A stretch of 64,000 nucleotides of DNA from NCBI RefSeq assembly GCF_013033965.1, contig NZ_WQFE01000001.1, forward strand, positions 496,001 to 560,000, in the 5' to 3' direction. Of the stretch, positions 25,178 through 33,674 are shown piece by piece (the first letter of the stretch is position 1; every line of letters starts with the position of its first letter). Origin of the DNA: Ruegeria atlantica. Lineage in GTDB: Bacteria > Pseudomonadota > Alphaproteobacteria > Rhodobacterales > Rhodobacteraceae. A program made the position numbers and the translations under genes. Under the pieces are notes generated by a model. It searched no databases, had not been told where the DNA came from, and saw only the letters and a program-made list of their open reading frames with translations.

Positions 25178-26154
25178 TGCGCATCGACGGGCTGCAATAC
25201 GCCAACTGGTCGGAGAAAATCTTCCGCCAACTGCGCGAAGGGGGCGTGGACGCGATCCACGTCACCATCTCGTATCACGAGAATTTCCGCGAAACGGTTC
25301 TGAACTTTGAAAAGTGGAACCGCTGGTTTGAGCAGTACCCAGACCTGATCATGAAAGGCCGTTGGGCCAGCGATATCGACATCGCCCGCCAAACCGGGCG
25401 GACGGCCGTGTTCTTTGGCTTTCAGAACCCCTCGCCCATCGAAGACGATATTGGTCTGGTAGAAATTCTGCATGATCTGGGCGCGCGGTTCATGCAGCTG
25501 ACCTATAACAACCAGTCTTTGCTGGCGACCGGCTGTTACGAGGCCGAAGACACCGGCATCACCCGCATGGGCAAACAGGTTATCAAAGAGATGAACCGTG
25601 TTGGGCTGGTCGTCGACATGAGCCATTCGGCGGATCGCTCGACCATCGAAGCGGCCGAGATGTCCGAGCGTCCCATCGCCATCACGCACGCAAATCCGCA
25701 CGAATGGTCGCCCGCCTTGCGTAACAAGCGCGACGCGGTAATCCGCGCGGTCACGGAAAACGGTGGGATGTTGGGCTTTTCGGTCTACCCTCATCACCTG
25801 AAGGACAAATCCGACTGCACGCTGGAGAGCTTTTGTGAGATGATCGCTCGCACCGCGGAGAAATACGGGGCTCAACATCTGGGGATCGGCACCGACCTGT
25901 GCCAGGATCAACCCGACAGCATTGTCGAGTGGATGCGCGTTGGTCGCTGGACCAAGGAAATCGACTATGGCGAAGGTTCAGCCAGCAATCCCGGCTTTCC
26001 ACCGATGCCCAGCTGGTTCAAGGACAATCGCGACTTTGGCAATATCGAAGCCGGGCTGCGCGACGTTGGTATGAACGCCGACGAAATCTCCGGTATTATG
26101 GGCGGCAACTGGTACCGCTTTTTCGATCAGAACTTTGGACCACGAACCGCATGA
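25177..26154 (+). CDS. M19 (membrane/renal dipeptidase)-like protein with altered metal site
   Basis: A 325-residue TIM-barrel protein of the peptidase M19 family. Late metal and substrate residues are kept: VDMSHSADRS, AITHANPHEW and IGTDLCQD. The usual N-terminal DGHND (His and Asp ligands) reads DGLQYANW, and the bridging-Glu region (usually IEGG) reads FGFQNPSP. It therefore seems to have lost one zinc site and may act with a single metal or on a non-peptide amide. Coupled to the aldehyde dehydrogenase (TGATG) and to the next gene (ATGA). Confidence 0.75.
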   Translation: MRIDGLQYANWSEKIFRQLREGGVDAIHVTISYHENFRETVLNFEKWNRWFEQYPDLIMKGRWASDIDIARQTGRTAVFFGFQNPSPIEDDIGLVEILHDLGARFMQLTYNNQSLLATGCYEAEDTGITRMGKQVIKEMNRVGLVVDMSHSADRSTIEAAEMSERPIAITHANPHEWSPALRNKRDAVIRAVTENGGMLGFSVYPHHLKDKSDCTLESFCEMIARTAEKYGAQHLGIGTDLCQDQPDSIVEWMRVGRWTKEIDYGEGSASNPGFPPMPSWFKDNRDFGNIEAGLRDVGMNADEISGIMGGNWYRFFDQNFGPRTA

Positions 26155-27836
26155 ACCACGTCAGTACTGATATCCCGCGACGCGATCCTGCGCAGGTTAT
26201 GCGCCTGTCGCGGCTGGGCTCGCTGCATCAGTGCAGACTCAGCTTCATGCGGCAACTGACCCGGCGTATGGCCCGTGAGAATTGGACCTTTACCCGCACC
26301 GCATTTGACATCGACGAAAACGGTGTCGGCCACGCAGTCTACACAGCGCAGGGGCCGGATCACGCTTATTCGCTGGTTGCGTTTGCCCATGACCTGCCGC
26401 CCGAACAGCGGTCGGACCGGGTGATCGCTGAAGCGTGGGATGCCACCTTCGCGCTGTTCGATGGGATCCCGACGGAACAGGACATTCAACGCCTGTCCGA
26501 GAACGTGCCTTTGCAAGAAGCCGGTCGCGTAAGCGAAAGCGAGTTGTCGCTGTCCCGCGCCAACCGGTCCGTTCGCCTGTGGACGCACGTGGTCGACAGG
26601 CTGGCCGCAGGGCAACAGCCCGATCTGGAGCAGATTTACAAGGTCGGCTACCTGATGCGCACGACGGCTGTTTACGGATCGGGAAAGTTCGGTGCAGCTG
26701 ACCGCGAAAAGATAGCAAACCGGCCCGAACTGAACGCCCCTTTCCAGGCAGAGATGCTGTCGGTGTATCTGACGCGCACCTTTGTCCGTGATCTGGTGCA
26801 ACATGTGGCCCGCACCAAAGGCGGCGCGCAAACAGCGGACCTGGACCCAGAGATTGCGCGGTGGCTGGGCATCGGCAACTCGACCGGTCTGGGCATGGCC
26901 CCGTTCATCGTCAACCACCCGGTGCTGTTCAACAACTGGATCATGGCGCGCGAAGAAGCTCTGGCGCGCGTGCGATCCTTGCAAACGGCATCCGAGGATG
27001 AAGCTCGCCAATTCCGGAAAATCTATGATCGCAGCAAGCTGTCAATGTCGTGGTGGCGATCCGAGCATCCGGTCCAGATCGAAAAGCTGGCCTCGCTGAA
27101 TGCCGATCTGGCGGCCATTTCCGACTATCTGGAACAGAATGATTTGACAGTGGACAAACCGTGGGACCGGTTGATCCGCTGGTCCGAAACTGCACTTGGC
27201 GAAGAGGGGCAGGAACTGCTGGCCTCGCTTGTTTTGGAACCCTATGGCGATCTGGTGGATGGCATTACCGGTTGTATGGCTGACGGGAATGCTCAGGCAC
27301 AGGTTATCAACGGGGGCATGACCGTCGAACAGGTCCGCACCGCCATCCGGGACCGCTTTGACTGGGCGTTGGATCTGGATTGGTCGGCTGAAGCAAACTG
27401 CGCGCGTGCCTGGTACGTGTCCGAGGAAAAGCTGGAACCGCGATTGGGCGAACGGTTCGAGGAACCGATTGTCGCGTATGAACAACCCCTGGCTCCGGCA
27501 AGAGATGCCGCGTTAGCCTATGCGGACCTTGCCGATTGGGGCAGCGACAATCCGATAGCTGAGTTCCTTCTGCGCCATCCTGAACACCGCCATACGATCC
27601 GGCGCGCGCAGATCGGCCTGATCGCGCCATATGGCGAGCTTCGCGACAACACGATCAGCGCCAGCGTTATGCCCATAGACATGCTGCGCGCCAAGCTGTC
27701 CTTTTTCGGTGCGACGCATTTTGATCCGCGATCGGACCGTTGGGTGCGCATTTGCATGTATGCCGGCGCGCCCTACCCTGAAAACTTGAATACCAGCACT
27801 GCAGACTGGTGGGTTTACCCGGAGCTGCCGCAATGA
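26151..27836 (+). CDS. Uncharacterised 561-residue protein
   Basis: I do not recognise a characterised family. It is soluble, with no signal peptide or membrane segment. It begins MNHVSTDIPRRDPAQVMRLS and has a basic region SFMRQLTRRMARENW near residue 25-40. Further conserved-looking blocks are GNSTGLGMAPFIVNHP (about 245-260), WWRSEHPVQIEKLASLNAD (about 300) and a C-terminal WVRICMYAGAPYPEN. The start overlaps the M19-like gene by 4 bp and the stop overlaps the DUF3726 gene by 4 bp, so it is translated as part of a fixed set. An enzymatic role in the same pathway is likely; nothing in the sequence names it. Confidence 0.8.
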   Translation: MNHVSTDIPRRDPAQVMRLSRLGSLHQCRLSFMRQLTRRMARENWTFTRTAFDIDENGVGHAVYTAQGPDHAYSLVAFAHDLPPEQRSDRVIAEAWDATFALFDGIPTEQDIQRLSENVPLQEAGRVSESELSLSRANRSVRLWTHVVDRLAAGQQPDLEQIYKVGYLMRTTAVYGSGKFGAADREKIANRPELNAPFQAEMLSVYLTRTFVRDLVQHVARTKGGAQTADLDPEIARWLGIGNSTGLGMAPFIVNHPVLFNNWIMAREEALARVRSLQTASEDEARQFRKIYDRSKLSMSWWRSEHPVQIEKLASLNADLAAISDYLEQNDLTVDKPWDRLIRWSETALGEEGQELLASLVLEPYGDLVDGITGCMADGNAQAQVINGGMTVEQVRTAIRDRFDWALDLDWSAEANCARAWYVSEEKLEPRLGERFEEPIVAYEQPLAPARDAALAYADLADWGSDNPIAEFLLRHPEHRHTIRRAQIGLIAPYGELRDNTISASVMPIDMLRAKLSFFGATHFDPRSDRWVRICMYAGAPYPENLNTSTADWWVYPELPQ

Positions 27837-28462
27837 ACGTCTCATTGAATGAGGTCGAAGCCACCGCGAAACGGGCGGCCCGCGGTGCCGGATACAGTTG
27901 GGGACTGGCCGAGGAAGCCGCGAAGGCGACGCGCTGGCTGTGCGCACAGGGGCAAAACGGCACCAGAGCGCTGGCCCAACTGTTACAACTGGAATTGACG
28001 AGAGCACCAGCGCAACATACCCCACCCAATCTGAGTAGTGAATGGCAGAGCGACGACCAGCTCTGCCCATTGGCGACCGGCGCATTGCTGTCAGACTGCG
28101 CGCTGAGACTGAATTCGTCCCCTATTGAAATAAGAAACGTTGCCGTTCCCGAACTACTGCTTCCGTTTGCGGCCAACGCGGCGCGCTTACTGAAGACCTG
28201 TGTGAGCCTTGAGTATGATCAGGCGGTTGCAGAAACCGACGGCTATGACCTGTCTCTGACTGCCCTAATTCCGAACCATGCACATCAGGTTTTGGTGCGT
28301 CTTGGCGGCCAGGTTAACACCCCAGCCCCCCATCGAACTCGGGCGGACCCTGATCCGTCTGATTGGGACATACTGAACCAGTTCGCTCACCGCACATATG
28401 CCCCCGCCACCGAGGAATCCCGCCTGCTCGGGGCCGGAGCGGGTTTATCCGACAACGATTGA
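27833..28462 (+). CDS. DUF3726-type protein
   Basis: A 209-residue protein beginning MNVSLNEVEATAKRAARGAG, where Asn-Glu and GxG residues form the recognisable start of DUF3726 proteins. The rest is Ala/Leu-rich with several Cys. No function is established for the family. It is placed between the 561-residue protein (4-bp overlap) and the LDH2-type oxidoreductase (10-bp gap). In such pairs a partner or maturation role for the oxidoreductase is conceivable, but that is inference. Family assignment is from memory of the N-terminal pattern. Confidence 0.65.
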   Translation: MNVSLNEVEATAKRAARGAGYSWGLAEEAAKATRWLCAQGQNGTRALAQLLQLELTRAPAQHTPPNLSSEWQSDDQLCPLATGALLSDCALRLNSSPIEIRNVAVPELLLPFAANAARLLKTCVSLEYDQAVAETDGYDLSLTALIPNHAHQVLVRLGGQVNTPAPHRTRADPDPSDWDILNQFAHRTYAPATEESRLLGAGAGLSDND

Positions 28463-28472
28463 AGAGAGCCCA

Positions 28473-29495
28473 ATGATTGAAACCCGTACGCTGACCCTTA
28501 CCCAGATCGAAGACCTCGCCTTCCGTGCACTTGTTGCTGCAGGAACGTCCGAAGCCAACGCGCGACCGCTGGCTGTTGCTACCGCTGCGACCGAGGCCGA
28601 TGGTGTGGCCAGCCACGGCCTGGCCTATATCCCGATCTATTGCGAACATGTTCAGTGTGGAAAAGTGGACGGCACGGCGCAGCCTGTTCTGACCCGCCCG
28701 CGTCCAGGTGTCGTTAATGTAGACGCTGCCACCGGCTTTGCCCACTCTGCAATTGATATGGGGTTCGAAGCCCTTGTCCCGGCCGCACGTGAACAGGGGA
28801 TCGCTGCACTCTCTATCCGCAACAGCTATAACTGCGGGGTCCTTGGCTACCATACATACCGTTTGGCGCAGGCCGGGTTGGTGGGACTTGGGTTTACCAA
28901 TGCGCCTGCTTCAATCGCCCCTTCGGGCGGCGCAAAACCCGTCGTGGGCACCAACCCCTTCTCAATAGCGGCTCCGGGTGCGGACGGTCAGCCCGCGCTG
29001 CTGATCGACCAAAGCGCCAGCACAATTGCCAAAAGCGAGGTCATGAAACACGCCCGCGAAGGCAAGCCGATCCCGGTTGGTTGGGCTCTGGACGCAGACG
29101 GCAACCCGACCACCGACCCCAATGTCGGCCTCAAGGGCTCGATGGCCCCGTCTGGTGGGTACAAGGGTGTTGGCGTAGCCTTGCTGACCGAAGTATTGGC
29201 CGCAGCTTTGACCGGGGCGACCCTTGGCATCAACGCTTCGCCGTTTTCAGGCACGGCTGGCGGACCGCCCAAAACCGGGCAATTCTTTATTGCGATTGAC
29301 CCGGGCGTGACCTCTGGCGACGCATTTGCTTCGGGGATCAGCGAATTGGTCGAAGCGATCCGGGCACAGGACGGAGCGCATCTGCCCGGGGATGGACGCG
29401 GTAGCAAACGCGTTCAGGCGCAAACTGATGGCGTCGCTGTTAATACCGCGACACTGGATAAGATAGAGGCGATCATGGCCTTGCAGCGCGGGTAA
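28473..29495 (+). CDS. LDH2/MDH2-family NAD(P)-dependent oxidoreductase
   Basis: A 340-residue member of the malate/L-lactate dehydrogenase type 2 family. It shows the catalytic-His motif ADGVASHGLAYIPIY, the KPVVGTNPFSIAAP block, IPVGWALDADGNPTTDPNVG, and GGYKGVGVALLTEVLAAAL. Family members reduce 2-oxo acids or cyclic imines (Δ1-piperideine-2-carboxylate reductase) or oxidise sulfolactate (ComC). As the last gene of the aldehyde dehydrogenase operon it probably acts on a 2-oxo or imino acid of that pathway. A ComC role for the DHPS pathway 18 kb away is possible, since no other sulfolactate dehydrogenase is in the window. AGAG precedes the ATG at 28473. Confidence 0.82.
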   Translation: MIETRTLTLTQIEDLAFRALVAAGTSEANARPLAVATAATEADGVASHGLAYIPIYCEHVQCGKVDGTAQPVLTRPRPGVVNVDAATGFAHSAIDMGFEALVPAAREQGIAALSIRNSYNCGVLGYHTYRLAQAGLVGLGFTNAPASIAPSGGAKPVVGTNPFSIAAPGADGQPALLIDQSASTIAKSEVMKHAREGKPIPVGWALDADGNPTTDPNVGLKGSMAPSGGYKGVGVALLTEVLAAALTGATLGINASPFSGTAGGPPKTGQFFIAIDPGVTSGDAFASGISELVEAIRAQDGAHLPGDGRGSKRVQAQTDGVAVNTATLDKIEAIMALQRG

Positions 29496-29506
29496 TCTGC
29501 GTAAAT

Positions 29507-30538
29507 CTATGGGGTCACCAGCGAACGCGTCGTTTGTCTGATGACACATTCCAAGTCACAACGGATACTGAAATACTTGGGGTCATCGGACGTTATAAAG
29601 TCGGTGAATTTTTCACCGGCCAGCGCTCCGATTGTTTCCGCGGGAATGCGGATAGTCGTAAGGCCCGGCTCAACATCCGCGGAGCCCTTGAAATCTCCGA
29701 TGCCAATAATTGATAGATCTTCCGGGACGCGCAAACCAAGCTTTTGGGCTGCAAACAACGCACCCTGCGCAATGACGTCATTACCACACAGCAAAGCCGT
29801 CGGGCGTTTTGACGTCGTCAGTAGCACCAAGGCTGCTTGCTTGGCCTGAGAAACACTGTAGGGCGCTTGGGTTTCATGTTCATCGGGTACCACAACCCCT
29901 ACTTCACCTAGCGCATCATGCACGGCGGAAAGGCGGTTCTGTGCCCGGTCGTTTCCTTGTGTCTCTGGAAAGATCAGTCCGATGTCACGGTGCCCCAAAT
30001 TCAGCAAGTGTTCCGTCGCCAACCTTCCCGCCAGATGATTGTCGGCACCTACACAAGGAAGTGGCGATTCCTCTGAGTAATTCCAAAGTGCAAGCGCTGG
30101 TATCTTTTGTTGTTTGATCAATCGGTTGGTGGCATCGGAATGTTCCAAACCAACCAGCGCGACACCGTCCACACGATGTTCAAGAAACTTGCGAACCATC
30201 GCGTATTCCCGGTTCAGGTCATAGCCATGCGACGCCAACAACAGACTGAACCCTGCCTTGTCGATCGAGTCCGAAAAGGCCTGAATGACCTCTGAGAAAA
30301 TGGCGTGGTTGATTGTGGGCACGACAAGACCAATCGTTCCCGACCGTTTTCCATGCATCGTTTGGGCGGCGCGGTTGCGGATATAGCCCAGTCTCTGCAC
30401 CGCCTTGTTGATCTTTTTGCGAGTCGCCGGGTTCACCAAATCGGGGTGATTGAAGGTGCGGGAAACCGTTGACGGCGACACTTTTGCAGCCTTTGCAACT
30501 GCCACAATATCGACCTTACCCTTTTGAAAAACAGTCAT
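29507..30538 (-). CDS. LacI-family transcriptional regulator of the TTT transporter/sulfoacetate operon
   Basis: A 343-residue repressor. The helix-turn-helix VDIVAVAKAAKVSPSTVSRT (residues 9-28) is followed by the hinge RNRAAQTMHG and an effector domain (VDGVALVGLEH, ALLCGNDVIAQGALFAAQKL, SIIGIGDFKGSADVEPG). It is divergent from tctA. An ATGAAAA...TTTTCAT dyad in the 113-bp gap is a likely operator. It is convergent with the LDH2-type gene. The inducer may be sulfoacetate or its CoA ester; this is inferred from the neighbours. Confidence 0.88.
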   Translation of the reverse strand: MTVFQKGKVDIVAVAKAAKVSPSTVSRTFNHPDLVNPATRKKINKAVQRLGYIRNRAAQTMHGKRSGTIGLVVPTINHAIFSEVIQAFSDSIDKAGFSLLLASHGYDLNREYAMVRKFLEHRVDGVALVGLEHSDATNRLIKQQKIPALALWNYSEESPLPCVGADNHLAGRLATEHLLNLGHRDIGLIFPETQGNDRAQNRLSAVHDALGEVGVVVPDEHETQAPYSVSQAKQAALVLLTTSKRPTALLCGNDVIAQGALFAAQKLGLRVPEDLSIIGIGDFKGSADVEPGLTTIRIPAETIGALAGEKFTDFITSDDPKYFSIRCDLECVIRQTTRSLVTP

Positions 30539-30563
30539 AATTTCACACCATTCGGCCTAATTT

Positions 30564-30591
30564 ATGAAAACATTTGCAATACTATTTTCAT
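30564..30591. promoter_or_regulatory. Candidate LacI-family operator in the divergent tctA promoter
   Basis: ATGAAAA at 30564-30570 and TTTTCAT at 30585-30591 form an inverted repeat around CATTTGCAATACTA. The left half TGAAAACATTTGCA is itself close to the TGAAAAC/GTTTTCA type of LacI operator. Confidence 0.5.
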
Positions 30592-30651
30592 CCCCTAACC
30601 TGAATTGTCAACAAAGGTAAAAGTGCGAACGGACGGGTTGGGAGGCCCTGA

Positions 30652-32163
30652 ATGGAATTCATCTATTACTTCGGAGAAGTGTTCACACCGCTTTCGTTCA
30701 TGTTGCTCTTGGGCGGCACAATCGGAGGGTTGATCCTTGGCGCAACGCCGGGACTGTCACCAACGATGGCAGTGGCTCTGCTGATCCCGTTCACCTTTCA
30801 ACTTGAAGCGGCGCAGGGCTTGATCCTGCTGGGTGCGGCTTACACCTCGACCGTGGCCGGCGGGGCGGTCAGTGCAATTCTGCTGAAGATCCCCGGTGCT
30901 CCGGCCAATATTGCCACCACTCTGGACGGGCACACCATGGCAAAACAGGGTCAGGGCGCGCGCGCCCTGCAACTGTCGTTTTTGGCCTCGGCAGTGGGCG
31001 GCATCTTTGGCGTCCTGCTGCTGATCTTTCTGACACCGGTTCTCGCACAATGGGCGCTGGCCTTTGGCCCGTCCCACCTGTTCTGGCTGGCCATTCTGGG
31101 GGTGACGGTCATCGGCACCTTGGACTCCGCGTCCGTGGTCAAAGGTCTGCTGTCCGGCTGTATCGGATTGTGGCTGGCCACCATCGGGTTCGACGACATC
31201 ATGGGTGCCCAGCGCTTTATCTTCCACCCTGCTCTCGGGGGCGGCATCAACATCATCGCCGCGTTGATTGGCCTGTTTGCGATCCCGCAGGTGCTGACCA
31301 TGTTCGCCAAAGGCCGCCACAACACCGGTGCCGAGGTGATCGAAGTGCAGCGCCATTCGATCATGGCCGCGTTCAAGGAACTGTTCAGCCGCACGCGCGC
31401 GCTGAGTATCGGAACGCTGACGGGTTCGATCATTGGCCTGATCCCAGGCGTCGGCGGGCAGATCGCGGGTCTCGTCGCCTACGACCAAACCAAGAAGTTT
31501 TCGGCCGAGAAAGACAAGTTCGGCACAGGCCACTCCGAGGGAGTGATTGCCGCGGAATCCGCCAACAACGCGATGGTTGGCCCCTCGCTTGTCCCTTTGT
31601 TGACGCTGTCGATCCCCGGCAGCCCAACCGCCGCCGTGCTGTTGGGCGGATTGCTGATCCACGGGATTTTCCCGGGATCGGACTTGTTCGACAATCACCC
31701 GGACGTGGCGTGGACCTTCATCAACTCGATGCTGATCGGTCAGGTTCTGATGTGCATATTCGGCCTCTACGTCGCCGGTCTTGCAGCGCGTGTCGCACAG
31801 GTTCCCCAATCCGTGATGGCCGCTATCGTTTTGGCCTTGTCGGTCTTCGGCGCCTATTCAGTCCAAGGGTCAATGGGCGATGTCTATGTCATGGCATGCC
31901 TTGGTATCGGGATGTTCTTTCTGGAACGTTTCGGCTTTTCTGCCGCGCCGCTGGTGCTGGGTTTGATCCTCGGACCGATCGCCGAGGCCAACTTTATCCA
32001 GGGCGGAATGATCGCTGACGCCACTGTTGGCAAGGCCTCATACTTCATGACCGGTGGGTTGAACCTGTTCCTGATCGCCGTGGTGCTGGCCTCAATCGCC
32101 TACTCGGTCTGGATGGAGCTGCGCAGCCGCCGCTATACCACCAAAGAGGAGGCACAGGCATGA
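30652..32163 (+). CDS. Tripartite tricarboxylate transporter large permease (TctA family)
   Basis: A 503-residue protein with about twelve membrane segments. It contains the TctA signatures LGATPGLSPTMAVALLIPFT and PGVGGQIAGLVAYDQTK, and GHSEGVIAAESANNA. It is the main transport subunit of a TTT system. GGGAGG precedes the ATG. It overlaps tctB by 4 bp (ATGA). The neighbours (acylating aldehyde dehydrogenase, CoA ligase) point to a small organic acid such as sulfoacetate and not a tricarboxylate. Confidence 0.9.
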   Translation: MEFIYYFGEVFTPLSFMLLLGGTIGGLILGATPGLSPTMAVALLIPFTFQLEAAQGLILLGAAYTSTVAGGAVSAILLKIPGAPANIATTLDGHTMAKQGQGARALQLSFLASAVGGIFGVLLLIFLTPVLAQWALAFGPSHLFWLAILGVTVIGTLDSASVVKGLLSGCIGLWLATIGFDDIMGAQRFIFHPALGGGINIIAALIGLFAIPQVLTMFAKGRHNTGAEVIEVQRHSIMAAFKELFSRTRALSIGTLTGSIIGLIPGVGGQIAGLVAYDQTKKFSAEKDKFGTGHSEGVIAAESANNAMVGPSLVPLLTLSIPGSPTAAVLLGGLLIHGIFPGSDLFDNHPDVAWTFINSMLIGQVLMCIFGLYVAGLAARVAQVPQSVMAAIVLALSVFGAYSVQGSMGDVYVMACLGIGMFFLERFGFSAAPLVLGLILGPIAEANFIQGGMIADATVGKASYFMTGGLNLFLIAVVLASIAYSVWMELRSRRYTTKEEAQA

Positions 32164-32615
32164 ACCGATCACAACATATTTTCGGGTCAGGTCTCGTCTT
32201 TGCAGTTGGCCTGTGGGTCACATGGATTAGCTACACGCAACAGCCAGCTGAGGCGTTTCTGTTCCCACGATTGATTGCAACGGTCTTTGTTGTGCTGGCC
32301 GGGTGGACCTTTGGCAAAGCGGTCATGGGACTATCCAAAGTCGGCAATGGCGTGACGCGAACAATGTTCGTGAACATGCTGCCCGGTCTGATCATCACGC
32401 TGGTCTATGTTTTCTGGGCTGCCAAAACGCTGGGATTCTACACCGCAACAACCATCGCCTTCTTTATTCTTCTGTCGATCTACGACCCAGCCCCCCATTC
32501 CGAGGTCAAAATCTGGATCAAACGCGGGATCATCACGGCGGTCTTCGTGGCGGTGATGTATGGGCTCTTTGCCATGCTTTTGAACGTCTACACACCAAGA
32601 GAAATTCTGTTCTAA
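32160..32615 (+). CDS. Tripartite tricarboxylate transporter small permease (TctB family)
   Basis: A 151-residue protein with four hydrophobic segments and the TctB-typical AFLFPRLIATVFVVLAGW near the N-terminus. It partners TctA. The start overlaps the tctA stop; tctC follows after 43 bp. Confidence 0.88.
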   Translation: MNRSQHIFGSGLVFAVGLWVTWISYTQQPAEAFLFPRLIATVFVVLAGWTFGKAVMGLSKVGNGVTRTMFVNMLPGLIITLVYVFWAAKTLGFYTATTIAFFILLSIYDPAPHSEVKIWIKRGIITAVFVAVMYGLFAMLLNVYTPREILF

Positions 32616-32658
32616 CCGCTTGGGAAGCGGGTGAACTTAATCAGGGAGGAAACGCAAA

Positions 32659-33618
32659 ATGAAACGATTGATTGCAGGGGCAGCAATGGCTCTGGCGGGC
32701 CTGACTGGCGCGGCAATGGCCGAGGAATACCCCGAACGACCGCTGATGATGATGGTCAGCTATGGCGCCGGTGGGGCGACCGACTTTCAGGCGCGGATCG
32801 TCACCATGACCGCCGGGAACGAGGATGCCCTGGGAATGCCCATCGCCATCATCAACAAGCCTGGTGCCGGCGGGCGCGTCGGTTGGAACTGGTTCGCCAC
32901 ACAAGCTGATCCGGACGGATACACATTGGCCGCATACAACGTGCCCCATTTCATCGCCCAATCCATCAAGGGCGGCGTCGAGTATTCCGCAGACAGCTTT
33001 GAACCTATCGCGAACTGGGGTGCAGACCCGGCTGTATTCGTGGTTGGTGCCGACAGTGAATTCAACTCGATGGAAGATGTCGTGGCCTTTGCCAAGGAAA
33101 ACCCAGGCAAACTGACCGTATCCGGAGCGGGTCTTTTCGTGGGCCACCACATCGCGGCGCTGCAGATCGACAAGGCAGCCGGTACCAAGATGGCCTATAT
33201 CCCGACCAAAGGCGGCGGGGCAGCGGCGATGAAGGCTGTTATCGCTGGTGAAGTCATGGGCGGCATCAACAACCTGTCCGATGCGTTCCGCGCGCAAGAG
33301 GCGGGCAACGTGAAGATCCTTGGCGTTGCCGATTTGGAGCGCAACGCGTTCCTGCCTGACGTTCCAACGATGATGGAACAGGGGCTGGACGTGGACAACT
33401 CTTCAGTCAACTTCCGGGGTGTGATGGTGCCCAAGGGAACACCTCCTGAGGTGATCGAGAAACTGGCAGCAACTGTGCCCGAGATGTTCGCCAATTCCCG
33501 CGTTGCCAAGAAGATGGAGGCGGGTGGATCGCCCATGCACATCATGACACGTGACGAAGTGATCGAGATGTGGGCACAGCGCCAGCAGACGCTGAACGAA
33601 TTGCTGGCTGGCCTCTGA
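32659..33618 (+). CDS. Tripartite tricarboxylate transporter substrate-binding protein (TctC/Bug family)
   Basis: A 319-residue periplasmic protein. A Sec signal (MKRLIAGAAMALAGLTGAAM, cleavage near AMA-EEYP) is followed by YPERPLMMMVSYGAGGATDF and NKPGAGGRVGWNWFA, the two ligand-binding loops of the Bug fold. GGGAGGA stands before the ATG. A very stable hairpin follows the stop codon. Ligand inferred as sulfoacetate or a similar carboxylate. Confidence 0.88.
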   Translation: MKRLIAGAAMALAGLTGAAMAEEYPERPLMMMVSYGAGGATDFQARIVTMTAGNEDALGMPIAIINKPGAGGRVGWNWFATQADPDGYTLAAYNVPHFIAQSIKGGVEYSADSFEPIANWGADPAVFVVGADSEFNSMEDVVAFAKENPGKLTVSGAGLFVGHHIAALQIDKAAGTKMAYIPTKGGGAAAMKAVIAGEVMGGINNLSDAFRAQEAGNVKILGVADLERNAFLPDVPTMMEQGLDVDNSSVNFRGVMVPKGTPPEVIEKLAATVPEMFANSRVAKKMEAGGSPMHIMTRDEVIEMWAQRQQTLNELLAGL

Positions 33619-33630
33619 ACGACCCACTAC

Positions 33631-33653
33631 CGGGGCGGGTCAGGCCCGCCCCG
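33631..33653 (+). promoter_or_regulatory. Intercistronic hairpin after the TTT binding-protein gene
   Basis: CGGGGCGGG pairs perfectly with CCCGCCCCG around TCAGG. No U-run follows, so it may stabilise the upstream mRNA or partly terminate. Third case in this window of a hairpin directly after a binding-protein gene. Confidence 0.7.
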
Positions 33654-33674
33654 AACAACACATCGAGGATGATC

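Noticed and set aside
30757-31809. Long frame antisense to tctA
   Set aside because: A codon-bias shadow of the high-GC tctA gene, rich in Gln, His and Arg, without domain features.
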